Made by a program: the position numbers and the translations under genes | From: Streptococcus orisratti DSM 15617 | Lineage (GTDB): Bacteria > Bacillota > Bacilli > Lactobacillales > Streptococcaceae | Direction: 5' to 3' | Assembly: GCF_000380105.1 (NCBI RefSeq) | Contig: NZ_KB904469.1 | Span: forward strand, 1 to 33,644 | DNA: 33,644 nt | In this document: piece after piece, positions 8,183 to 16,102 of the stretch | Layout of the letters: every line of letters starts with the position of its first letter | Position numbering within the stretch: the stretch's first letter is position 1 | Notes under the pieces: generated by a model | Told to the model about the DNA's origin: nothing | What the model saw: only the letters and a program-made list of their open reading frames with translations | Database searches by the model: none

Positions 8183-8740
8183 ATGTTAGAAGATTACATC
8201 TTAATTCATAAAATAAAAAGAGGCGATACAGACGCTTGGGAAAAGTTGGTTAAAAAATATTATGATGGCATTTATTGTTATTGTGTTCGTAGATGCTATG
8301 GTAATAGAATTTTAGCGACTGATTTGACACAAGACATCTTTGTGAAGCTTATCGAAAATATTTATCATTATCGCTATTCAGGAAAACTATACAATTATCT
8401 TTTTACCATTGCAGTTAACACGTGCCACAATTATTATAAAAAGAAGCAGATTGACCAAATAGAACTGAATGAGCAACAACTTATTTCTAACAGGGAGACG
8501 CCCATAAATCATTTAGAAACACAGGTTGAGCATCAACTCATTCAAGAAGCATTGGATAAATTGCCGACTCACCAAAGGGAAGCAATTATTTTGAAATATT
8601 ATCATGGTTTGAAAGTCAAGGACATTGCTAAAATCAGTGGTGTCGGGGTCTCAACGGCACAATCACGTATTTATCAAGGGTTAAAAAAATTAGAAAAATT
8701 ATTAGATAGGGAGGATTTCTTAAATGACAAAAGAGGTTGA
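8183..8740 (+). CDS. ECF-type RNA polymerase sigma factor
   Basis: The 185-residue protein contains only sigma regions 2 and 4, as in extracytoplasmic-function sigma factors. Region 2 (about residues 12-80) includes RILATDLTQDIFVKLIENI and the FTIAVNTCHNYYKKK promoter-melting helix. Region 4 (about 125-180) includes LPTHQREAIILKYYHGLKVKDIAKISGVGVSTAQSRIYQGLKKL, a helix-turn-helix for the -35 element. GAGGA lies just ahead of the ATG. It is the first gene of a four-gene operon with a membrane protein and an ABC exporter, each overlapping the next. Such sigma factors usually control their own operon in response to envelope stress, often antimicrobial peptides; the signal here is unknown. ECF factors are scarce in streptococci. 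Confidence 0.92.
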   Translation: MLEDYILIHKIKRGDTDAWEKLVKKYYDGIYCYCVRRCYGNRILATDLTQDIFVKLIENIYHYRYSGKLYNYLFTIAVNTCHNYYKKKQIDQIELNEQQLISNRETPINHLETQVEHQLIQEALDKLPTHQREAIILKYYHGLKVKDIAKISGVGVSTAQSRIYQGLKKLEKLLDREDFLNDKRG

Positions 8741-9467
8741 AAAAAAACTACAGACCTATCATCTGGTAAGTGATAAAAAAGGGATGTCTTCTGTGATTGA
8801 CTATGGTCAAAAGAAAATAATGTCAAGTCAAGTAGAACGTTACGCTTATCTTAATCTGTTGCTTCATGCACTTCGATACATTAATTGGCAAACATGGATA
8901 AGTCAATTTGGTATTCTGCTTATTAGTGTAATAGCCGTCTACCGTTTTTCTTTTCTCACGACAGCTAGTTTGATGAAAAGTCTAACGTTTCTACTTGTTA
9001 TTTCGGTACTATTTTTTTTAGATGAAATCTTTAAAAGTTTCACATCAGGAATGTGGGAATTAGAACAAACTTTCAAATACGACTTGAGGCAATATACCTT
9101 GACGAAACTGTTTATTTTAGGTACGGTTGATTTGTTTCTCATTTTTGTATTGTCACTTCTAACGAAGTCATTATATGCTATTCCATTTTTTAAAATTATG
9201 CTTTACTTACTTGTGCCTTACAATCTCATTTGTATTCTGTTGTTAGTGCTAGTAGGGATTTGGAGAAGAGGGGTGTCTCTTCATCATATGTGGATGGTAA
9301 CAGGAATTCTTTTTATGATAGGTTTTATTGTCATGAATCAGTTTTCAATCTATCAAGTCAAATTGGTCTATTGGTTGGTAATTTATTTGATAACAACAGC
9401 TTGCTTAATTGGCCTTATTACCATTCAGATTCGGAAAATTATGGAGGATAGATTATTATGGAATTAA
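8724..9467 (+). CDS. Six-helix membrane protein of the sigma factor–ABC operon
   Basis: This 247-residue protein has a cytoplasmic-looking hydrophilic N-terminus of about 55 residues followed by around six hydrophobic spans grouped in pairs. I do not recognise a named family. The gene overlaps the sigma gene by 17 nt, is preceded by GGGAGG, and overlaps the ABC ATPase by 10 nt. A small membrane protein translated right after an ECF sigma factor is often its anti-sigma factor. Here the short N-terminal domain could bind the sigma factor and the membrane part could sense the ABC exporter, but no zinc-binding HxxxCxxC anti-sigma motif is present. A second permease subunit is the alternative. Confidence 0.8.
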   Translation: MTKEVEKKLQTYHLVSDKKGMSSVIDYGQKKIMSSQVERYAYLNLLLHALRYINWQTWISQFGILLISVIAVYRFSFLTTASLMKSLTFLLVISVLFFLDEIFKSFTSGMWELEQTFKYDLRQYTLTKLFILGTVDLFLIFVLSLLTKSLYAIPFFKIMLYLLVPYNLICILLLVLVGIWRRGVSLHHMWMVTGILFMIGFIVMNQFSIYQVKLVYWLVIYLITTACLIGLITIQIRKIMEDRLLWN

Positions 9468-10321
9468 AATTGGAGGGCATTCAAAAATCTTACGGTAGTG
9501 TAAAAGTTCTAGATAGTATATCTTATACATTTACTGCCGGAGTCTATGGTTTGCTTGGAGCAAATGGATCTGGGAAAACGACCTTATTTCGCATTATTTG
9601 TGGGCTAATGAAACCTGATTATGGTCGAGTAAGTTACAATGGAAAGGAGATTGTCAATCAAGCAGAAGCCTATCGAACGATTTTAGGATTTTTACCACAA
9701 GAGTTTGCTTACTATCCAGATTTTACAGCCAAGAAATTCTTACTTTATATCGCAGCTTTAAAAGGTTTATCTTCTTCTCTAGCCAATCAGCGTTGTCAAG
9801 AACTGCTACAATTAGTTGGATTGGAGAATATTGGAAATAAAAAAATCAAGAAGTTCTCTGGTGGAATGAAACAACGTTTAGGAATAGCGCAGGCCCTAAT
9901 CAATGACCCACAAATTTTAATTTTAGACGAGCCAACTGTTGGACTGGACCCAAAGGAGAGAGTTAAATTTCGCAAATTACTTAGTAGTATTTCAAAAGAC
10001 AAAATTGTTATTCTTTCTACTCACATTGTTTCTGATGTAGAGGCTCTTGCTGACGATATTTTAATTTTAAAAGAAGGGTGTATTCAAAATAGCGGTAGTT
10101 CTCAAGAATTACTTTTAGAAATTAATCATCAGGTTTGGGAGTGTCGGGTGACAGAAAGTCAAGCGAAACAATTAGAAATAAATTATGTTGTGAGCAATCG
10201 TCGTCATGAAAATGGTCAAGAAATCTTAAGAATAGTATCGTTAGTAAAGCCTATAAGAGACGCTGAAGAAGTAGCACCAAATTTGGAAGACTTATACCTC
10301 TATTATTTTAGAGAGGAGTGA
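9458..10321 (+). CDS. ABC transporter ATP-binding protein of the sigma-linked exporter
   Basis: The 287-residue ATPase is of the ABC-2/drug-exporter type. Walker A is GANGSGKT (34-41), the signature is SGGMKQR (about 134-140), Walker B ends in ILILDEP (D157, E158) and the switch histidine is in STHIVSD. The ~75-residue C-terminal extension after the ATPase fold is typical of exporter ATPases acting with a separate permease. It should energise export or removal of a substrate by the permease encoded next. A GGAGG sits about 10 nt before the ATG, and the gene overlaps both neighbours. The substrate is unknown; antimicrobial peptides or lipids are the usual cargo for this type. Confidence 0.93.
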   Translation: MELKLEGIQKSYGSVKVLDSISYTFTAGVYGLLGANGSGKTTLFRIICGLMKPDYGRVSYNGKEIVNQAEAYRTILGFLPQEFAYYPDFTAKKFLLYIAALKGLSSSLANQRCQELLQLVGLENIGNKKIKKFSGGMKQRLGIAQALINDPQILILDEPTVGLDPKERVKFRKLLSSISKDKIVILSTHIVSDVEALADDILILKEGCIQNSGSSQELLLEINHQVWECRVTESQAKQLEINYVVSNRRHENGQEILRIVSLVKPIRDAEEVAPNLEDLYLYYFREE

Positions 10322-10326
10322 AGGTA

Positions 10327-11484
10327 ATGAGACTATTAAGCTATGAGATTCAAAAGGTATTGAAAAATAAAACTATTATTAGCTGTCTTTTTGTTAGTTT
10401 ATTCATGTTAAGCGGCATTTTTTATGTCGGTTACTATCAATCACATTCTCAGTTGTCTGGAAGAAGTAATATGGCTGATGGTTATACCAAGACCATTGAT
10501 CAGAAAATCTCCAAAGATTATACAGGCGATTTAACAGATGATAAAGTCAAAATGATTTTGTCAGATTATTTCGAGACCTATCAATCACACATAAGAAAAA
10601 ACAGATATGAAGGGCCTTTCTATCTCTTTTACTGGCAAGTAGCAGATACTTATATAAGTCAAGAAAAGACGGAAGATATTTACACAAGTATGATTGATGC
10701 TGTTAATAAGGGACAACGAGTAACCATTAAAGATGTTGTTCTTCGTAGTGTTAACGCTATTGGCTTCAAAACATTTCAAAAACCACTCAAGATTGGAAAT
10801 TATGTGCCTTGGGGAGATTTATACAAGGTGCAAAGTAATATTAGCTTATTGACTGCTATTCTCATAATGCTTATTGCTTCCCTTATTTTTTCAGAAGATA
10901 GTTCAAGGCAGATGAATCAAATATTATATAGCACAAAATATGGTAGAAGCAAATTGATTTCAACAAAATTATGGGCAAGCTTGTTATTGTGTTTAATAAT
11001 TTATTTGTTGACTCAATTTTTAAACTTGATGGTATTCAGTTTGATGTATGACACAAGTGGTTGGAATTCTAGTATTCAAACAAATTTAGAACTCAAATTT
11101 TTTGATTTTCCATTGGAATGGAATCATCTACATCTTTATTTATGGATGTTGGGACTTCATTTTGCTGGACTTCTGCTAGTCACAGGAATGTCATTACTTA
11201 TATCTCTATTTGCTCAATCACCTTTGACCTCTTTTACAAGTTCACTTACTCTCTATTTATTACCAATGTTCTTACAACGTGTCTTTCAAGAGGGTCTGGT
11301 AAATACTTTATTGTATCTTTTTCCTATAAATCAGATAAATGCTTTAAAGCTAGTAGCATTATTTTCAAATTTTAAAGTCTCTTTTATAATTACTAACTTT
11401 ATAGGATTTGCGGTCTTGTCTAGTGCAACCTTATTACTTTTTGCGTTAGTCCACTATTTTGGTAAAAAATGGACATTTGCTTAA
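10327..11484 (+). CDS. ABC-2 type permease of the sigma-linked exporter
   Basis: This membrane protein of about 385 residues has the ABC-2 permease plan: one N-terminal hydrophobic span (about residues 17-37), a long extracytoplasmic segment of roughly 130 residues, then a block of five or six spans to the end. ATG 10327 is chosen because AGGAG at 10314-10318 is 8 nt upstream. A GTG at 10318 overlapping the ATPase stop is possible and would add three residues. It should pair with the preceding ATPase. A large outer loop is a feature of exporters that sense or remove peptides at the membrane surface. It is the last gene before a strong terminator. Confidence 0.88.
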   Translation: MRLLSYEIQKVLKNKTIISCLFVSLFMLSGIFYVGYYQSHSQLSGRSNMADGYTKTIDQKISKDYTGDLTDDKVKMILSDYFETYQSHIRKNRYEGPFYLFYWQVADTYISQEKTEDIYTSMIDAVNKGQRVTIKDVVLRSVNAIGFKTFQKPLKIGNYVPWGDLYKVQSNISLLTAILIMLIASLIFSEDSSRQMNQILYSTKYGRSKLISTKLWASLLLCLIIYLLTQFLNLMVFSLMYDTSGWNSSIQTNLELKFFDFPLEWNHLHLYLWMLGLHFAGLLLVTGMSLLISLFAQSPLTSFTSSLTLYLLPMFLQRVFQEGLVNTLLYLFPINQINALKLVALFSNFKVSFIITNFIGFAVLSSATLLLFALVHYFGKKWTFA

Positions 11485-11503
11485 TACCTAAAATGAATCA
11501 TTA

Positions 11504-11535
11504 GGAGATATCGCTTATCTCCTTTTGCTTTTTTC
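11504..11535 (+). terminator. Terminator of the sigma–ABC operon
   Basis: GGAGATA (11504-11510) pairs perfectly with TATCTCC (11516-11522) around TCGCT, followed by a T-rich tail (TTTTGCTTTTTT). It cleanly ends the four-gene operon. Confidence 0.85.
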
Positions 11536-11541
11536 AAAATT

Positions 11542-11550
11542 TGATATAAT
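11542..11550 (+). promoter_or_regulatory. Extended -10 promoter of the Rgg gene
   Basis: TGATATAAT matches the extended -10 (TGnTATAAT) about 48 nt before the start codon, just behind the preceding terminator. A convincing -35 is not visible. Confidence 0.6.
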
Positions 11551-11597
11551 AAGAACACAATTTTTAATGAGTACATTCTTGTCAGAAAGGAGTTTCT

Positions 11598-12455
11598 ATG
11601 TTCATATACGGTCCGATTTTTAGGGAGTTTCGGAAAAATCGTCAGTTTTCTCTCAAGCAGGTAGCGTCAGATGATTTGTCTGTATCGCAGCTGTCTCGCT
11701 TTGAACGGGGAGAATCTGACCTATCTTTAACCAAGTTTTTGCAGGCTTTAGATGCTATTGGCTTATCAACGAGAGAATTTATGGATAGGGTTAATGATTA
11801 TCAGAGAGTTGGTCAAAAAGTGCTCATGTCTCAGATGGCGAAATACCATTATCAGAAAAATGTGGCTGGTCTAGAAGACATGATTCTAGATGAGGAAGAG
11901 AAGTTGCGTAAGGATTCTTCAAATATGAGAGCGAAACTAAATATTATTCTCTTTAAAGGGATGATTTGTGAGTGTGCCCCATCAAGGACAATGAATCAGT
12001 CAGACTTAGACTTTTTAGCAGACTATCTGTTTCAGAAGGAGCAGTGGGAGATTGATGAATTAATTTTAATTGGTAATCTCTATCGTTATTACAAGACGGA
12101 TCTTATTTGCCGCATGGTTAAGGAAGTTCTTAAGCGTAAGGACTTTTACCAGGATGTACCGACCAACAAGAACGTTGTGGAAACGACTCTCTTAAATGTG
12201 GTAGAAACACTGACTGAGCGTGGAGACTTGCTTGAGGCAAGCTATTTTTTAGAAAAAGTCGAGCCAATGCTTTATAATGAACGCAACGCCTATCATCGCA
12301 TTATTCTGCTTTACGAAAAGGGCTTTTTGGCCTATGCCAAGGGGCATTCATCTGGTTTGGAGATGATGAAAAATGCTATCTTTTGTTTTCAAGTCACAGG
12401 CTCTAAATATCATGCTCAGACTTTTCAAGACCACTTTACCCGTGTTACTAAGTAA
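11598..12455 (+). CDS. Rgg/MutR-family transcriptional regulator
   Basis: The 285-residue protein starts with an HTH_XRE domain (residues about 5-60: FRKNRQFSLKQVA, then SVSQLSRFERGESDLSLTKFLQALDAIGLS) followed by a ~220-residue helical repeat domain, the Rgg peptide-binding C-terminal region. Rgg proteins are streptococcal regulators, many of which respond to short hydrophobic peptide pheromones. AAAGGAG precedes the ATG. I found no convincing pheromone ORF with a ribosome site on either side (11485-11597 or 12456-12855), so this may be a stand-alone member. The plausible target is the MFS exporter gene 400 nt downstream, but a repeat element and a terminator lie between them. Confidence 0.92.
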   Translation: MFIYGPIFREFRKNRQFSLKQVASDDLSVSQLSRFERGESDLSLTKFLQALDAIGLSTREFMDRVNDYQRVGQKVLMSQMAKYHYQKNVAGLEDMILDEEEKLRKDSSNMRAKLNIILFKGMICECAPSRTMNQSDLDFLADYLFQKEQWEIDELILIGNLYRYYKTDLICRMVKEVLKRKDFYQDVPTNKNVVETTLLNVVETLTERGDLLEASYFLEKVEPMLYNERNAYHRIILLYEKGFLAYAKGHSSGLEMMKNAIFCFQVTGSKYHAQTFQDHFTRVTK

Positions 12456-12480
12456 AATTCCTGTTTATGGGAATTTTTTT
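12454..12480 (+). terminator. Terminator after the Rgg gene
   Basis: AAAATTCC (12454-12461) pairs with GGAATTTT (12470-12477) around an eight-base loop and runs into a T tract. The stem begins within the stop-codon region of the gene. Confidence 0.8.
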
Positions 12481-12530
12481 CGTTTGTCCTTTTAATCTTT
12501 TATAATAACAATAGACCAAACAAGATGATT

Positions 12531-12636
12531 ATACTCAATGAAAATCAAAAGTAGCCTAGGAAACGAAGCCGACGATAGAACTTGAGTTCATCAAGGCAAG
12601 TTGACAACGGATAATTTTGATTTTCGAAGAGTATTA
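12531..12636 (+). repeat. RUP-like miniature element, copy A
   Basis: This 106-bp element occurs three times in the window (also 21418-21523 and, inverted, 28201-28306). The ends are imperfect inverted repeats: TACTC-AATG-AAAATCAAAA on the left and the complement of TACTC-TTCG-AAAATCAAAA on the right. The element is flanked by TA-rich sequence. Size and termini match the RUP (repeat unit of pneumococcus) type, thought to be moved by an IS630-family transposase. The core (CTAGGAAACGAAGCCGACG) is not coding. Confidence 0.85.
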
Positions 12637-12855
12637 GCCTCTTCGAGCGTCAAACTCAGACATTATTAGACTTATTGGGAAGAAGATTAGTCTTGCCTGC
12701 ACACTGCGGATAGGAAATACGTTTGAATTATCTGCAACCTTTCATCCTATCTTTACTAGAAAGTTAGTTTGTGTTTATTCAAGTCTGTGACAGATTTTTG
12801 ATTGTAAAGAAGCCGTCAGCAGTTTGGTTATATATTTTAGATTAAGGGGATTATT
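12637..12855. other. Non-coding spacer between RUP-like copy A and the MFS gene
   Basis: No ORF with a start codon and ribosome site is visible here on the plus strand. The last 60 nt are AT-rich and presumably contain the MFS promoter, but I cannot assign hexamers with confidence. AAGGGGATT before 12856 is the ribosome site. Confidence 0.5.
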
Positions 12856-14046
12856 ATGAATTTAAATGGACTTAAATTATTGTCTAGCCGTGCCATTAAC
12901 AAACTGGGTGATGTTTTGTATGACTACGGAAATAGCACTTGGATTGCTTCTATGGGCAGTCTGGGTCAAAAGTTTCTTGGGATTTATCAAATTGCAGAGC
13001 TATTGGTGTCTATCGTTCTCAACCCTTTCGGTGGTGCTCTGGCAGACCGTTTCAAACGAAGAAAAATTTTACTGGTAACAGATGGGCTTTGTGCTATTAT
13101 TTGTCTGGGAATTTCTTTTATTGGCAATACGCAGTTACTACTTTATGGCCTTATCGCGGCTAATGTTATTCTTGCTATTTCCAGTGCTTTCTCTGGTCCT
13201 GCCTACAAATCTTATATACCAGAAGTAGTAGATAAAACAGACATTGTCACCTACAATTCCAATCTTGAAACTGTCGTGCAAATCATTAAGGTAAGCTCAC
13301 CTGTAGTAGGGTTTTTCATCTTTAATCATTTGGGTATTCGTTTGACCCTTGTCATCGATGCTTTGACTTTCTTTTTATCTTTTCTTTGTCTCTATGCTAT
13401 CAAATTAGAAACCGAGGAAGAAGTTGAACCAACTAATAAAACCTTAGCAGCCAAGGCTATTGTCACTGATATTTTAGAAGGCTTTACCTACATCAAAAAG
13501 GAGAAAGAAATTTTCTTCCTGCTAGTTATCGCTGCGCTGATTAATACTTTCATTGCTATGTTTAATTACCTTCTCCCCTTCACAAATCATCTCTTCAAGG
13601 ATTCCAGTGCTTATGCTAGTCTTTTGAGTTTGGCAGCAGTGGGATCGATTATCGGGGCACTAGTCGCTAGAAAAGTGAAGAACAGTATGAGCTCTCTACT
13701 ATGGATGCTGGCCTTCAGTGGTCTGGGTATGATGGTCATATCTCTATCACCACTTTTGAATTTTCCTGTGTGGCTTTCCTACAGCGGCAACCTCCTTTTT
13801 GAAGGATTTCTAACCATTTTTAACATTCATTTTTTCAGTCAAGTTCAGTTGCGTGTTGCCAAGGCCTATATGGGGCGAGTTATCTCAACTATCTTCACTA
13901 TTGCCATCCTCTTTATGCCTCTAGGTACACTGACCATGACCCTTCTACCAGTAGCTCTATCAGTGGCCAGTTTCATGGTTCTGGGCTCTGCTATTTTTCT
14001 TATGTCAATGCTAGCGCTAATCTATGTACGACGAAACTTTAGTTAG
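12856..14046 (+). CDS. MFS transporter (DHA3-like drug efflux family)
   Basis: The 396-residue protein has about 12 hydrophobic spans in two halves joined by a central charged loop (around residues 185-205, LETEEEVEPTNKT). The loop after the second span contains the MFS motif A equivalent GGALADRFKRRKIL. The overall pattern resembles the DHA3 group that includes macrolide efflux proteins, but substrate cannot be read from sequence. It acts in the cytoplasmic membrane as a proton-driven exporter. The ribosome site AAGGGGATT is close to the ATG. The upstream Rgg regulator is the nearest possible regulator. The short non-coding gap to pepD contains a promoter, so the two are probably separate transcripts. 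Confidence 0.87.
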   Translation: MNLNGLKLLSSRAINKLGDVLYDYGNSTWIASMGSLGQKFLGIYQIAELLVSIVLNPFGGALADRFKRRKILLVTDGLCAIICLGISFIGNTQLLLYGLIAANVILAISSAFSGPAYKSYIPEVVDKTDIVTYNSNLETVVQIIKVSSPVVGFFIFNHLGIRLTLVIDALTFFLSFLCLYAIKLETEEEVEPTNKTLAAKAIVTDILEGFTYIKKEKEIFFLLVIAALINTFIAMFNYLLPFTNHLFKDSSAYASLLSLAAVGSIIGALVARKVKNSMSSLLWMLAFSGLGMMVISLSPLLNFPVWLSYSGNLLFEGFLTIFNIHFFSQVQLRVAKAYMGRVISTIFTIAILFMPLGTLTMTLLPVALSVASFMVLGSAIFLMSMLALIYVRRNFS

Positions 14047-14080
14047 TCTTAGGATTTACTGCTAGATTATAAAACTTACT

Positions 14081-14109
14081 TTGAACTTTTCTCTTAACTG
14101 TGATAGGAT
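14081..14109 (+). promoter_or_regulatory. Promoter of pepD
   Basis: TTGAAC (14081-14086) and TAGGAT (14104-14109) are separated by 17 nt, with a TG two bases before the -10. It lies 32 nt ahead of the pepD start codon. Confidence 0.65.
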
Positions 14110-14141
14110 AGAGAAGAAATTAAATAAGTGAGGAAATACAA

Positions 14142-15539
14142 ATGAGTTGTACTACAATTCTTGTCGGAAAAAAAGCGTCCTATGATGGTTCAACCATGAT
14201 TGCCCGTACAGAAGATTCACAAAATGGTGACTTTTGCCCTAAACAGTTCAAGGTTATCACCCCTGAAGAACAGCCCCGTCATTACAAATCAGTTTTGTCT
14301 AGTTTTGAGATTGATTTGCCTGACAAACCTATGCGCTATACCTCTGTCCCAAATGCGCTTGATAATGAAGGAATTTGGGGAGAAGCGGGAATCAACGAAG
14401 TCAATGTAGCCATGAGTGAAACAGAGACTATCACAACCAATAGTCGCGTTTTGGGAGCAGATCCTTTGGTAGCCTCTGGTATCGGTGAGGAAGATATGTT
14501 GACGCTTGTTTTGCCTTATATTCATTCTGCACGAGAGGGTGTAGAGCGTTTAGGTGCCATTTTAGAAAAATATGGAACTTATGAGTCAAATGGTATCGCC
14601 TTTTCTGATGTGGATGACATTTGGTGGATGGAGACTATCGGTGGACATCATTGGATTGCTCGCCGAGTACCGGATGATGCCTATGTGACCAATCCAAATC
14701 AGTTGGGAATTGATCATTTTGAATTTAACAATCCAGATGATTATATGTGTTCGAGTGATTTAAAAGAATTTATTGCCAAATATGATCTGGATTTGACATA
14801 TTCCAATGAACATTTCAATCCACGCTATGCATTTGGTAGTCAGCGTGACAAAGATCGTCATTACAATACCCCACGTGCTTGGGCCATGCAGCGATTCTTG
14901 AACCCAGAAATTGAACAAGATCCACGCAGTTTCTTTATTCCATGGTGCCAAAAACCCTATCGCAAAATCACTATTGAGGATGTCAAATATGTTCTTAGCA
15001 ACCATTATCAGGACACGATTTATGATCCTTATGGACCAGAGGGGAGTTCGGTCAGCCAACGTAGTTTCCGTACTATCGGAATCAATAGAACCAGTCAAAC
15101 AGCTTTAATGCAGTTGCGCCCTAATTGCCCTCATGAGACCACTGGTGTCCAGTGGTTGGCCTATGGATCTACGCCTTTTGGGACAATGGTGCCCTTCTTT
15201 ACGCAAGTCTCAACCACACCAGCTTACTTTGCTAACACGACTGCTGATGTATCTACCAATAGTTTCTATTGGGTTAATCGCTTGATTGCTGCGATTGCAG
15301 ATGCTCATTTCCACCAACATGAAGGTGATATTGAAGCTTACGTTGAAAAAACGATGGCTCAGGGCCATGCTATGATTCACACAGCTGACAAAGCTTTGGC
15401 AAATGGTGAAGCGATTGATTTTGAAGCTGAAAATCAAGCGATGAGCGATTTTCTTGAAGCAGAAACCCAAAAGTTGCTTAACAAGATTCTCTTTGATGCT
15501 AGCAATCTTATGACTAACCGCTTCTCAGTCAGTGACTAA
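14142..15539 (+). CDS. pepD: C69-family dipeptidase
   Basis: The 465-residue cytoplasmic dipeptidase belongs to the N-terminal-nucleophile peptidase family C69 (lactic-acid-bacteria PepD). The protein begins [26 protein letters not shown]. The Cys at position 3 is the expected nucleophile after removal of the first residues, and the ARTED block is the family hallmark. Further family blocks ([19 protein letters not shown] region, [22 protein letters not shown]-like region) follow in order, and the length is normal. It splits dipeptides of broad specificity released by oligopeptide uptake. TGAGGAAA precedes the ATG. It is followed by a strong terminator and then by adcA, a gene order I associate with some streptococci. 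Confidence 0.93.
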   Translation: MSCTTILVGKKASYDGSTMIARTEDSQNGDFCPKQFKVITPEEQPRHYKSVLSSFEIDLPDKPMRYTSVPNALDNEGIWGEAGINEVNVAMSETETITTNSRVLGADPLVASGIGEEDMLTLVLPYIHSAREGVERLGAILEKYGTYESNGIAFSDVDDIWWMETIGGHHWIARRVPDDAYVTNPNQLGIDHFEFNNPDDYMCSSDLKEFIAKYDLDLTYSNEHFNPRYAFGSQRDKDRHYNTPRAWAMQRFLNPEIEQDPRSFFIPWCQKPYRKITIEDVKYVLSNHYQDTIYDPYGPEGSSVSQRSFRTIGINRTSQTALMQLRPNCPHETTGVQWLAYGSTPFGTMVPFFTQVSTTPAYFANTTADVSTNSFYWVNRLIAAIADAHFHQHEGDIEAYVEKTMAQGHAMIHTADKALANGEAIDFEAENQAMSDFLEAETQKLLNKILFDASNLMTNRFSVSD

Positions 15540-15582
15540 GCTATTTCCCAATAAAACAGTGCCACTGTTCCGCATCAGTTTC

Positions 15583-15620
15583 AAAAAACCTCTGCGAGTT
15601 TTAGTCACAGAGGTTTTTTA
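15583..15620 (+). terminator. Terminator after pepD
   Basis: AAAAAACCTCTG (15583-15594) pairs perfectly with CAGAGGTTTTTT (15608-15619). The symmetry suggests that it can work in both directions. Confidence 0.88.
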
Positions 15621-15814
15621 GTCTTTTAGTTTGCTTTTAGTACAAGGCAATAAGCTGCAGGTTGCTAGAACAGCCTCTAGGCTGTTCTAGGTTGGAAATA
15701 AGACATGCGAAGCAAGTCACTTTCGTAAAGTACGGCAAAGCGAGTTAAAACAATCCAGTAGAGTGTTTGAAGTTGGAAATAAGGAAACGGAGTTTCCCCT
15801 TACGTCGAAGTAAT
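15621..15814 (+). repeat. Modular intergenic repeat, long copy
   Basis: It shares four ordered blocks with the minus strand of 7984-8066 (see that entry), but with longer spacing. Inside is a perfect hairpin, AGAACAGCCT-CT-AGGCTGTTCT, and an internal near-repeat GTTGGAAATAAG. There is no coding potential. It behaves like a composite BOX-type element whose middle modules vary. Confidence 0.55.
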
Positions 15815-16038
15815 CAAAGACAAACTAATTGACTATAAATAAATCTAAAAAACTACTTGAAGTTTAATGTATCACTGTTAGTTTTGACTTCGATGATACT
15901 GGCTTTTCAACACAATTAATCTGAATATTCTTCTTTTCACTTTTGTTATAGCATGGCTAAACTAATTCTCGAAACAAAACACAGAATATTCTGAAAAAAC
16001 AACATGATAAGATTTTTCAAGATTTTGTAAGAAAAGAC
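15815..16038. other. Non-coding AT-rich spacer before the adcA promoter
   Basis: No supported ORF. It contains a perfect 12-base palindrome, CAGAATATTCTG (15982-15993), and a related CTGAATATTCTT about 60 nt earlier. Their function is unknown. Confidence 0.45.
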
Positions 16039-16066
16039 TTGCAAAGATTTTCAATTATGATATACT
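16039..16066 (+). promoter_or_regulatory. Promoter of adcA
   Basis: TTGCAA (16039-16044) and TATACT (16061-16066) are spaced by 16 nt. The -10 abuts the AdcR-like operator, so repressor binding would block transcription start. Confidence 0.7.
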
Positions 16067-16088
16067 TAACCAGTAAACAACTAGTTAA
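16066..16088 (+). promoter_or_regulatory. Tandem AdcR-type zinc operator
   Basis: The known streptococcal AdcR site is TTAACYRGTTAA. Here TTAACCAGTAAA (16066-16077, one mismatch) is followed directly by ACAACTAGTTAA (16077-16088, two mismatches). They sit over the expected transcription start of adcA, which is the usual arrangement for zinc-dependent repression. Confidence 0.8.
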
Positions 16089-16102
16089 GAAGAGGAGATG
16101 TC

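Noticed and set aside
11485..11597. Possible short hydrophobic pheromone ORF opposite the Rgg gene (minus strand, MYSLKIVFLLYQ...)
   Set aside because: It has no ribosome site, overlaps the terminator hairpin and becomes charged after the first 14 residues, unlike known Rgg-linked pheromones.
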